Assembly (NCBI GenBank): GCA_913059205.1
Contig: CAJXRM010000015.1
Location: 1-43,664 of the forward strand
Source: an uncultured Flavobacteriales bacterium
GTDB taxonomy: Bacteria; Bacteroidota; Bacteroidia; Flavobacteriales_D; Crocinitomicaceae
Length of the DNA: 43,664 nucleotides
Direction of reading: 5' to 3'
How positions within the stretch are numbered: the first letter of the stretch is position 1; every line of letters begins with the position of its first letter. The notes beneath the pieces are model-generated. The model saw nothing but the letters and a program-made list of their open reading frames with translations. It made no database searches and had not been told where the DNA came from. Of the stretch, positions 35,697-43,636 are shown in pieces. The translations under genes and the position numbers were made by a program.

Positions 35697-36538
35697 TCTT
35701 TCAATCCGCCTTTCTTGAGTCTATTGATTAATTTGATCATTTTTGGTTTATTGTGATCTAGAGGTAATAAGTAAATATAAATGTGCTTCATGGGGAGCTC
35801 ATTTTCTTTTAAACATTCTTTTAACCTTTTATTGTAATTCCTACTCGCTTTAATAAATTGTTTTCTATTCATACCCATCAATCGCTTGACTTTTAACCCA
35901 TTGAACTTTGATTTAAATCCATTTTGTTTTAACGTTTGATTCAACCCAGTTGTATCCCAAGTGTATGTTTCATACGTATCGTAGTCTATTTTTATTTTTC
36001 GATGCTTTTTGTTTTGCAACAATGCTATCATTTTGCTCATTTGGATATACTCCTTTGTTTTTTTATCATAAAATGAAACGTTGTGGAAAGCATCTTGAAC
36101 ATAATAATCATCCGATTTTTTACATTTTACTATGGTTACTTGATGTGTGTATTCTCCGGAACAGCCCATGTCATAAATTTCGCTTTCATACCCTAATTCG
36201 ATATAGATTTTTTGCAGGAAAAATGAAGCTCCGCCACACCGCACTGTTGCTTTGTTGTGGTAAAACAAATGATAATACTCTTTTGCTCTAAAATTAGCCC
36301 AATTACTGGACATCAAAGAAACATCTTTTCCTCCTGCGCCAATATCAATTAATTCCGCAGCCTTCCTTCGAATAAAAACGAGTTTTTCAATCTCGGTATT
36401 CAACTTTTGCGTAGAGTCCCTCAGAAATTGTATAAACGTCTCATAATTGTTATGGTGTAGATACTTTAGCGAATCATTTTGAGAAAACGCAAGCTGCGCA
36501 TAAAAAAAAATCAAAAATGTAAATGCAATTCTTTTCAT
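35693..36538 (-). CDS. Secreted transglutaminase-like protein
   Basis: A 281-residue protein with a signal peptide (about 1-19, ending AFSQ) and a domain with a transglutaminase-like Cys-His-Asp layout: Cys101 (VRCGGASFFLQKIY), His132 (YTHQVTIV) and Asp149 (YVQDAFHN). The spacing and local motifs match transglutaminase-core proteases and transferases. The C-terminal 120 residues are strongly basic (KRLMGMNRKQFIKASRNYNKRL) and have no known domain. It is unusual to find it between two sulfotransferase genes. It may cleave, cross-link or amidate a secreted product, but that is speculation. Confidence 0.65.
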   Translation of the reverse strand: MKRIAFTFLIFFYAQLAFSQNDSLKYLHHNNYETFIQFLRDSTQKLNTEIEKLVFIRRKAAELIDIGAGGKDVSLMSSNWANFRAKEYYHLFYHNKATVRCGGASFFLQKIYIELGYESEIYDMGCSGEYTHQVTIVKCKKSDDYYVQDAFHNVSFYDKKTKEYIQMSKMIALLQNKKHRKIKIDYDTYETYTWDTTGLNQTLKQNGFKSKFNGLKVKRLMGMNRKQFIKASRNYNKRLKECLKENELPMKHIYIYLLPLDHNKPKMIKLINRLKKGGLKE

Positions 36539-36544
36539 AAAATA

Positions 36545-37300
36545 CTAGCCTCTTTTTTCAATTTGTTTCTCAATATACTTCTTAAAGTAGTTATTTCTCT
36601 TTGATTTGGGTAGCAGAAGTAAAACATAATACACAAAACGATTTCTGCACATCATTCTATTTTTTCTGCTTTTGGTCAACGAAGGATTGACAACTTTTAA
36701 TTCAGCTTCTTGAAAAGGGAAATCACAGGCATTGCAAACTTCTTTCAAATATGCTGTCGGATTGATACTCAATTCGTTCGAATTTAGCTGACAAACTTGA
36801 TCGCTCCCAAATATTTCAGAGTATAAATTCTCAACAAACTTGTAATCAAACAGAACATCAATGTTTTTGGAATCCATCTTAAATTTTTCGAGAGATTTTC
36901 TACCCCCATTCAGAATGTATTGACTATGTAAAGAATTAATTAATTGATTTTTGTCTCTAAGAGTTATTAAAATCAAAGCAGAAGGAAAGCGTTCCTTTAG
37001 CTTCACTGCAATATCTCTTTGAATTTTCTTAACCTCGTCATTTGTTAACTTTTCCGAATTAATTCGTTCAATTTCTGATTGCCCCCAACTATTTACCGTT
37101 AATCGCATATCACTCAAGAAAATAAACTTCTCCTGCTGTTCATTTTCAAACTGTGGCACCTCTGAATTGTAATCATCGATGAATCTTGCCAATTTTTCTC
37201 TTGAAAAATACACCTCTGGATGATTTTCAAAATAGTTTTGAATCAGGGTAGAACCTGACTTATGAAAGCCAACATGAAGCACAATTCTTTTATTCTCCAT
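36545..37300 (-). CDS. PAPS-dependent sulfotransferase (second of two)
   Basis: A 251-residue sulfotransferase related to the one at 34812-35696. The 5'-phosphosulfate loop is VGFHKSGSTLIQNYF (about 10-24), and a Leu/Arg/Asp patch ILITLRDKNQLINSLHSQYILNG is the 3'-phosphate site. The two share the patterns LxxxRFK and SLHSQY/SLYSQY, suggesting duplication or the same sugar acceptor. ATG 37300 (MENKRIVLHVGF) is preferred; an in-frame start at 37312 would add four residues. It overlaps the toroid-protein gene by 11 bases. Confidence 0.82.
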   Translation of the reverse strand: MENKRIVLHVGFHKSGSTLIQNYFENHPEVYFSREKLARFIDDYNSEVPQFENEQQEKFIFLSDMRLTVNSWGQSEIERINSEKLTNDEVKKIQRDIAVKLKERFPSALILITLRDKNQLINSLHSQYILNGGRKSLEKFKMDSKNIDVLFDYKFVENLYSEIFGSDQVCQLNSNELSINPTAYLKEVCNACDFPFQEAELKVVNPSLTKSRKNRMMCRNRFVYYVLLLLPKSKRNNYFKKYIEKQIEKRG

Positions 37301-38366
37301 AATAACTTCCAAAAACTCGTTTGCAATACATCATTAGAAACTCAATATACAATGAACATGTTATTGCTGGCGAACCGAAATAAGTATTTGGCTGTTCAGT
37401 TCCAGGTTGGCAATCCGTGCGTTTATTGCTTGAAAAGAATGCATTTGGCAACTTAAACTCTCCTTTGTCAATGGAGCTGAAGCAATCTTCAATTAATTGA
37501 TTAAAATTGTCCATTTCGCGATTCAAGAACAACATAGAATTTACCACCAATAATCGACTAAATGAGTCGGTTGAATCATTCAGTGCTTTATGCAAACGTC
37601 CGAAGTATTCATCTTGTACAGTCTTTTTCAAAGTGATTTCAGCGCCTTCCCAATTGAACATCGTTCTGGAGCAGAGATAAAATGAACGAATCAAATCGAT
37701 ATAATACAATTGTTCAATTTTAAATTCATTTATTTCTTGATTTAACTGGTTCCATACCTTTTCATTTGCCTCACTTTTACCGAGATACAATAAATTGATA
37801 CATGAACTAGCAAATTCGAAATCACTAAAACGCATATCATCGTTCAAAAGTGTTCTACTGCGCTTCATTTTATGATTATGCCAATTTAATTTCAATCGGA
37901 CAGTTAACGGCAGGCGATTTCCACTATTCCTAATATAGAACGGATAATGATTGTGGTCATTAATAATGGAGTCTAGGAATTCCTTATTTTCAATTTTATG
38001 CCCCAAACTCGAGAGCACCAATGACGCTAAAGATGTACTATCCGTATCATACGGAATAATATAGTCCTTAGAAATTGGCGCGAAAGTCCATAACTTTTTT
38101 CCTAAACTTACTTGAACTAAATAAGGTTCAGCCCTTCGCACAATCGATTTTACAGATTCTGACTTGATTTTTAAAATTGGAAGCAATGCTTGAGCTGTAT
38201 TGTAAACCACTGGTGCTGGATAGTTCATCCAAGATTTTTCAGGATGATAATGCGGTTGCAAATAATACATGTCAAAGCTTCCATTCTTTTTCTGATTTTC
38301 AGATAAAAATGAAATTAGATCACTGATAGATTCATCTATTTCTTCAAGACTTCTCATTAATTTCAA
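37290..38366 (-). CDS. Alpha/alpha-toroid protein, class-II terpene cyclase/prenyltransferase-repeat-like
   Basis: A 358-residue soluble protein. Repeated helices and loops match the prenyltransferase/squalene-oxidase repeat fold: FLSENQKKNGSFDMYY, PAPVVYNTAQALLPIL, IPYDTDSTSLASLVLSSLG, FASSCINLLYLG and YFGSPAITCSLYIEFLM. DTDST lies where class-II terpene cyclases have DxDD, so the second acid is Ser here. That weakens a cyclase claim, but the fold is plausible. It overlaps both the P450 gene (23 bases) and the sulfotransferase gene (11 bases). A second ATG at 38357 would shorten it by three residues. It may act on an isoprenoid together with the P450. Confidence 0.6.
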   Translation of the reverse strand: MKLMRSLEEIDESISDLISFLSENQKKNGSFDMYYLQPHYHPEKSWMNYPAPVVYNTAQALLPILKIKSESVKSIVRRAEPYLVQVSLGKKLWTFAPISKDYIIPYDTDSTSLASLVLSSLGHKIENKEFLDSIINDHNHYPFYIRNSGNRLPLTVRLKLNWHNHKMKRSRTLLNDDMRFSDFEFASSCINLLYLGKSEANEKVWNQLNQEINEFKIEQLYYIDLIRSFYLCSRTMFNWEGAEITLKKTVQDEYFGRLHKALNDSTDSFSRLLVVNSMLFLNREMDNFNQLIEDCFSSIDKGEFKLPNAFFSSNKRTDCQPGTEQPNTYFGSPAITCSLYIEFLMMYCKRVFGSYYGE

Positions 38367-39531
38367 CGTTGATGCATTTCATTTTTCGCATGGAATTATG
38401 AATAAAAAACTCCATTGGTTCGTTGTAAAACTTTAGTATATCGTTTCTTTCAGATAAATAATTAAAAACATTCATTGTTAACCTAAAGCTTGCAAATTGT
38501 CCTATACACGCGAATTTCCCTCCACTAAAAGACAAATGTTTTTCGGAACGATTTAAATCAATAGCATATGGATTACAAAACACTGAAGCGTCCATATTTG
38601 CCGCACCCAAGAACAATATAACCAAATCTCCCTTTTTAAAAGACGTATTAAACATAAAGGCATCCTCTCGGATAGTCCTAAAAATAAACGGAACAGGAGT
38701 ATGAATTCTTAGCACTTCATTCGCTATTTCATGTAATTTTTCGGGGTTCGACGCACTCAATAACTCAGGATACTTTGTAAAAACAATAAAAACAAACGTT
38801 CCAAGAAAACTTGCAGAGCTCTCGATCGTTGTGAAAACAATGGACCTTAAAAATTTAGGCAACTCATTTTCATCTGGATTATCGTCAATTTCATCCAAAA
38901 GATCTTGCATAATTTTCGGAAGTTTACCTCCATTTTTTAGATGCTCTTTTAATTCGATTTCCAACGACTCTGTATCCGAATAGTAATCCGAAATACGTTT
39001 TATCGTTTCATCATACTCAAAATTTGAATCCAATGGATTGAGACCTGGATAAATTTCGAAAAAACCTAGTTCCTTAAATGCATTAATAAATACAATTGGA
39101 TTTATTAAATGGTAATTCAAATCTACTTTCTTGTTTCGCGGTATGTTTTTAAACAAAATAGCAAAGACTTCATTTGTATAGTCATTTGCTTTACTCAGGT
39201 TTTCCTTAGCTAAAAATTCAAGATGTTTCAAGGCAGTCTTCTTGTTTTTTTGATGCCGCTTTTCATCCTTCGAAAAATAAATACTATTCAGAGCAAGGTG
39301 AATATCTGAAACTCCAAAAACATCACTTCGGATAAGCATTTCTTTTACTACTGGGTACTTAAATGCGGTGTACGAATTAAGTCCTTTAAAAAAAAGCACA
39401 TCTTTATTCTTAACAAGCTTATCGCTTGAATCATACACACGAATTATACGTTCAGTAAAGTCACGCTTGGAAAAAATACATTTTAATTCTTCCAACCAAT
39501 AAGTAATTTTCGATTTTAGATGATTACTCAC
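38344..39531 (-). CDS. Cytochrome P450
   Basis: A 395-residue P450 of soluble bacterial size. The heme-binding loop is FSGGKFACIG with ligand Cys342, close to the consensus FxxGxxxCxG. The ExxR motif is EVLR (about 270) and the PERF-like region is near NPYAIDLNR. The I-helix is TTIESSAS, where AGxDT(T/S) is usual: the acid is kept, the Gly/Ala are changed. It would hydroxylate a substrate made by its neighbours; ferredoxin and reductase partners are not in the window. It overlaps the genes on both sides (8 and 23 bases), so the cluster is tightly coupled. Confidence 0.92.
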   Translation of the reverse strand: MSNHLKSKITYWLEELKCIFSKRDFTERIIRVYDSSDKLVKNKDVLFFKGLNSYTAFKYPVVKEMLIRSDVFGVSDIHLALNSIYFSKDEKRHQKNKKTALKHLEFLAKENLSKANDYTNEVFAILFKNIPRNKKVDLNYHLINPIVFINAFKELGFFEIYPGLNPLDSNFEYDETIKRISDYYSDTESLEIELKEHLKNGGKLPKIMQDLLDEIDDNPDENELPKFLRSIVFTTIESSASFLGTFVFIVFTKYPELLSASNPEKLHEIANEVLRIHTPVPFIFRTIREDAFMFNTSFKKGDLVILFLGAANMDASVFCNPYAIDLNRSEKHLSFSGGKFACIGQFASFRLTMNVFNYLSERNDILKFYNEPMEFFIHNSMRKMKCINVEINEKS

Positions 39532-40375
39532 AAATAATTTTTTTTAGTGTGTCCTTATTTGTCGAAAACGGTTTGCCATCCGCTGATGGAGAAAAGAAGT
39601 AAATGGATTTTTTCTCATGATTGTCGTACATGCCATATTCTAGGTTAATGAAACCATACTTATTATTAAAAAAAGTGATGATTTCCACTTCCTGTGAAGT
39701 GAAATTATTTCCCTTTTTATTTCCATCCATTACACCTGGGCTAAAAATATTTATTTTCGAAAAGGTTTCGCTTTCAGAATATTCTATTAAGCTCGTTTCT
39801 TCTGCCAGTTTGGTATTAAACTTCTCCTCAAAAACCCCCTTACAATCGTCTGGTTTAAAATAATAATATTTTTTGAACAATTTTTGACTGCCCTCGTATT
39901 CAAAATTAACTGCAACAGATTTGCACTTATCTTTTAAGTAAGCTGGAAGTCGATCAGGGAATCCAATAACCTTAGTTGCCTCAGGGATGTTTTTCAACAT
40001 ATAAAAAAAGCCGTTTCTAATTTCTGAACTTCCAATTTCCAATTTCAATTCTAGCGCAATTCCGACGTTGTTAACATTCAATTCTGAACCGGATTGTTTG
40101 AGTTGAACATACTCTTCAAAATCTTCCGTTGTTGGGATAAAATCCATTAATTCTTCCCTAGTCATTTCATCAAACAAATGCGCATAAAACTTAAGGGAAA
40201 ACACTTCTTCATTTTTGAAGTTTACGCCCCAGTAGGAATAATTTCTAGTATGTGGTTTATTAGCAATCAGTTTTTCATAATTTGCGTAAAATTGAGCCAA
40301 TCTCTCATGCTTAAAAAGACTTTCAATCTTTCTTATTTCGTTTTCAACGGCTATATTTTTACTCTTAGCGAACAT
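39524..40375 (-). CDS. Unrecognised beta-rich protein; possible ABBA-type prenyltransferase
   Basis: A 283-residue soluble protein with no signal peptide. I recognise no named family. The sequence has four hairpin-like units with aromatic strand ends: SYWGVNFKNEEVFSLKFY, VGIALELKLEIGSSEIRNGF, SVAVNFEYEGSQKLFKKYYY and GFINLEYGMYDNHEKKSIYF. Helical linkers (EELMDFIPTTEDFEEY) separate them. Repeated alpha-beta-beta-alpha units with K/Y-containing strands and this length recall ABBA aromatic prenyltransferases of the CloQ/NphB or cyanobactin type, which would suit its place beside a P450. This is a pattern judgement only. It overlaps the P450 gene by 8 bases. Confidence 0.5.
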   Translation of the reverse strand: MFAKSKNIAVENEIRKIESLFKHERLAQFYANYEKLIANKPHTRNYSYWGVNFKNEEVFSLKFYAHLFDEMTREELMDFIPTTEDFEEYVQLKQSGSELNVNNVGIALELKLEIGSSEIRNGFFYMLKNIPEATKVIGFPDRLPAYLKDKCKSVAVNFEYEGSQKLFKKYYYFKPDDCKGVFEEKFNTKLAEETSLIEYSESETFSKINIFSPGVMDGNKKGNNFTSQEVEIITFFNNKYGFINLEYGMYDNHEKKSIYFFSPSADGKPFSTNKDTLKKIICE

Positions 40376-40392
40376 TACTTTTTTTAGATTAA

Positions 40393-41682
40393 CTAATTGT
40401 CATTACTATCACTGTAATCTCTTTCCCATGTAAAAATTGGCAATAAACCTCCACCTATGTTAACCTGACTATTGGCAATTTCTCCATTTGCCATTCTGAA
40501 CTGAGGTTTAAAAGATATCACATTATCCAAACGATAGGCGTTTCCGACTATTTTTGATACATTATTCTCGGAAATCGCAATGGAATTTTCTGAATCACGG
40601 AAGGAGCCAATTGTATTTTTAGTAAAAAACAGACCTATGCTGTATACTTGAAATCCAAATATAAACGGAGGAAAAGTGCATGTGTATTTATAGATTCCTT
40701 TTTTTATACTTGTAAAACCACCCGATAACAAAGGGTTGGTTGATAAAATAATGCTTCCTTGCAGGTCATTAATCAATACAATGAGATCAACAGACTCATC
40801 GGGACTATTTAACTTCTCAAATTCAACTGAAAATTCGAACGATTTGTCAGATCGAAAGACCTCTTCTCCCAATTGCGTTAAATTAACTTTGCGCAATAAA
40901 ATGTCCTTCGATAACTGAAAATTAGAGAAGTCCGAGATTTCTGTGTTTCGAATTGCTATTTTTCGATGGCTGAGCTCGATGCTGTTTTCGTAATAATTTG
41001 TCAATACATTTTCCTCTTCCTTTTTAGACAACAGTCGCCCGTTTTCAAATCGAAGGAAGGTGTCCATATTGTTTAATTCGTTCAAATTATGGCTTACAAA
41101 AAGTAGTGTTTTGTTCGACTGTAGCAGCGCTTGAAGCTTTGCTCTTGCCTTTAAGTTAAACTCAACATCTCCCACACTCATCACCTCATCGAATAGATAA
41201 ACATCAAAATCCAAATGTGCCATTATACTGAATGCCAAACGTAAATACATTCCATTCGAATAACTTTTTACTGGCTCCTCAATAAAATTCTCGATTCCAC
41301 TAAAAGTTAAAATTTCATCGTATCGAGATTGAATTTCCTTCTTTGAAAACCCTAAAATCTGACCATTTAAATAAATATTTTCCCTGCCACTTAATTCTGG
41401 ATGAAAACCGGCGCCAATATCCAAAATACTGGCTACTCGTCCCCTTATCAACACTTCGCCAGAAGTTGGCTTTGTGACTCCAGCAAGAATTTTCAACAAA
41501 GTACTTTTACCACTTCCGTTAGGGCCTATAATTCCAACAGATTCACCTTTTTTAACTTCAAAAGAAACATCATTTAAGGCGCAAAGTCGATTTGAAACTA
41601 CACCATTTTCATCTGTGTGTGGTTTTCTTAGGAAATATTCTTTTGATATTTCAACAACTTTTATTGCTATTTCATCGAGCAT
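40393..41682 (-). CDS. Wzt-type ABC transporter ATP-binding protein
   Basis: A 429-residue ABC ATPase of the polysaccharide/teichoic-acid exporter type. It has Walker A GPNGSGKST, Q-loop region GAGFHPELSGRENIYL, an altered signature YSNGMYLRLAF, Walker B VYLFDEVMSVGD and H-loop FVSHN. A C-terminal beta-rich domain (about 240-429) resembles the Wzt-C carbohydrate-binding domain that selects the exported glycan or lipid. No Wzm-type permease is in the window; it may be just beyond the contig end or elsewhere. It has its own -7 box (41687-41694), so it may start the cluster transcript. Confidence 0.9.
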   Translation of the reverse strand: MLDEIAIKVVEISKEYFLRKPHTDENGVVSNRLCALNDVSFEVKKGESVGIIGPNGSGKSTLLKILAGVTKPTSGEVLIRGRVASILDIGAGFHPELSGRENIYLNGQILGFSKKEIQSRYDEILTFSGIENFIEEPVKSYSNGMYLRLAFSIMAHLDFDVYLFDEVMSVGDVEFNLKARAKLQALLQSNKTLLFVSHNLNELNNMDTFLRFENGRLLSKKEEENVLTNYYENSIELSHRKIAIRNTEISDFSNFQLSKDILLRKVNLTQLGEEVFRSDKSFEFSVEFEKLNSPDESVDLIVLINDLQGSIILSTNPLLSGGFTSIKKGIYKYTCTFPPFIFGFQVYSIGLFFTKNTIGSFRDSENSIAISENNVSKIVGNAYRLDNVISFKPQFRMANGEIANSQVNIGGGLLPIFTWERDYSDSNDN

Positions 41683-41686
41683 ATAT

Positions 41687-41694
41687 CAAATATA
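41687..41694 (-). promoter_or_regulatory. -7 box of the ABC transporter/P450 gene run
   Basis: TATATTTG on the minus strand lies only 4 bases before the ABC ATPase ATG, again predicting a nearly leaderless message. The 17-20 bases upstream hold a T-rich patch (TTTTTC) but no exact -33 TTTG. Confidence 0.55.
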
Positions 41695-41745
41695 CAGATA
41701 ATTGTCTTAGAAAAAGTAAAGCAATTTTTAGCTCCTTCATTCATG

Positions 41746-43581
41746 TTAAATCTCAGAAAATACTAACGGTTTATTCTTAAACAATGGCGTTACAAAGCTG
41801 TCTTTTTTGCCAATAACAATTGAGTCCACCGTTTTTACGTATTTAATCTTATTTAATTCATTGTTTCTGTATAAAATTCGAGAAACGCGTATGCTATCAA
41901 CGTTTTGTTCTGGCACTTCAACAAGCTGACCTATGATCTTATTTTTTTGAAAAATTCCATCGATCAATTTTTTCACCCATGGATCCAAATAACGCGTGTT
42001 GGGATTCAACTCCATTTGACCAGGTCTGAAATCAACTCCATAACCTTGATAAAACAAATTAAATTGGAGTCTATTCATATTTGGTGATGAAAATGAAAAA
42101 TCGATAACTTCCTTGCCTTTAATAGGTTTAAGTTTTATCCACTTATCTTCATTCTCCAATTTAACACGAAATTCTACTTGTATTCGTTCCTTTGGAATTG
42201 ATTTGAACACTCCATGAGGACATACTATTCTAAATCTTGAAAAAGTTTTACCAAGTTTAAAAAAATAATAATTTGGACTAAAAACCGAATCTTCCTTGTT
42301 CTTTGCAAGTGAATAATTGTTGAAGCTGGCTTGATAGGGCTGCTTTATGAACAGATTTACAACATAATACACATTAAAAATTATTGTGAAAGCAATGAAT
42401 AGTTGAAACACTCCCGTTAACAATGTCCTTTTCCCCGAAGCCCCAGCAGCCTTCCATTCAATTCTTCTTTTAAAAAATTGATCATCTAAACACCAAATGC
42501 TTAGAACGATCGTCAACAAATTAAAAAATCCAAAATTGCCTGTAAGTTGTATAGAAACAGAAACCAATAAACTGATGAAAAACGCCAGACGCCTTCCTTT
42601 TCTGCCAAACAACATAAAAAATGGGATTGAAACTTCGGCAACCAAAGAAAGTAAAGTCATAACCTTATGAAACCAAAGAGGAAAACCGTAAAGAGCAGCT
42701 CCTATAGGAGTTGGACTAGGGACATTTAACCAGTAGTATTTCATGAAAGTAAGATTTTTCCATGTAGGATCACTCCACAATAACTTGGTCATTCCCATTG
42801 AAAGCCATTGTCTAAAAAACAGCAATAACACTACGAATAATAAATACTGCGGTAGTCTTTTTTTATTGTGAATAAAAAATGCCAAAATACACGCTAAAAA
42901 TCCTATTTCAAGTAAAAAAGTGTCCCAAGGAAATTGAAACAAATCCCTTCCAAATGACACAATAGACAAGTAAAAAAACCATAGAATAAAAAAGAGAACC
43001 GGTCTGGGTTTAACTACAAGTAAAAATGCTGCTGTAAGAACTGAGATAATTAAAATAGAATATATGAACCAATTTGATTGATTTATCCAGAAAACAGATG
43101 GATAGATAAAAAAGGATGAAATCCCTTCGTTTTTGAATGTAGTTGAAGCGAACTCATCAATCGGGATTAAGCCTCCTTCGCTCAATAACTCAATCTGCCA
43201 AAATACAGACAAAAAAGCGATCAAAAAAAGTAGAGCAAGTGATCTGAAAAAAATACTCGCAATCACAATTCGTTCTGCATAAACATCACGTTGAATGTAA
43301 CTATATAGGTTGGAAAATTTGATACCGCCCTCTTTTTTCCTGTGATAAAATCGTTTCAGAGGGTTGAGTAAATAGTGGAAAAATGCCACCAAAATAGCCA
43401 ATGAAATATGAACGTAAATTAGATTATTTACATAGAGAAAAATTAGCCCTCCGAAAGTTTCATAACTGTCAATTAAATTTGATTTGGAGGCAGAGAACCA
43501 CCAGGTTGGCAAGAAAAAAATTAGCACTAAAGAAAGATAAAGGCCGAACTCAAACAACTTGATTATAAAAGACCTTCTCAT
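41746..43581 (-). CDS. LMF1-like (lipase maturation factor family) membrane protein
   Basis: A 611-residue multi-pass membrane protein with about ten helices and a soluble C-terminal region of about 190 residues. It has family motifs: DLFQFPWDTFLLEIGFLA, RQWLSMGMTKLLWSDPTWKNLT, LPLWFHK-like YGFPLWFHKVMTLL and FGFFNLLTIVLSIWCLDDQFF. In animals LMF1 helps lipases mature in the ER; bacterial members have no known role. It lies 63 bases before the ABC ATPase gene and may be co-transcribed from further upstream. The next upstream gene is cut off by the contig end. Confidence 0.9.
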   Translation of the reverse strand: MRRSFIIKLFEFGLYLSLVLIFFLPTWWFSASKSNLIDSYETFGGLIFLYVNNLIYVHISLAILVAFFHYLLNPLKRFYHRKKEGGIKFSNLYSYIQRDVYAERIVIASIFFRSLALLFLIAFLSVFWQIELLSEGGLIPIDEFASTTFKNEGISSFFIYPSVFWINQSNWFIYSILIISVLTAAFLLVVKPRPVLFFILWFFYLSIVSFGRDLFQFPWDTFLLEIGFLACILAFFIHNKKRLPQYLLFVVLLLFFRQWLSMGMTKLLWSDPTWKNLTFMKYYWLNVPSPTPIGAALYGFPLWFHKVMTLLSLVAEVSIPFFMLFGRKGRRLAFFISLLVSVSIQLTGNFGFFNLLTIVLSIWCLDDQFFKRRIEWKAAGASGKRTLLTGVFQLFIAFTIIFNVYYVVNLFIKQPYQASFNNYSLAKNKEDSVFSPNYYFFKLGKTFSRFRIVCPHGVFKSIPKERIQVEFRVKLENEDKWIKLKPIKGKEVIDFSFSSPNMNRLQFNLFYQGYGVDFRPGQMELNPNTRYLDPWVKKLIDGIFQKNKIIGQLVEVPEQNVDSIRVSRILYRNNELNKIKYVKTVDSIVIGKKDSFVTPLFKNKPLVFSEI

Positions 43582-43636
43582 AATTATAGTTTAAACAAAA
43601 TCTGAAAATTTACTTTCTTTCTTATTATACATAAAC

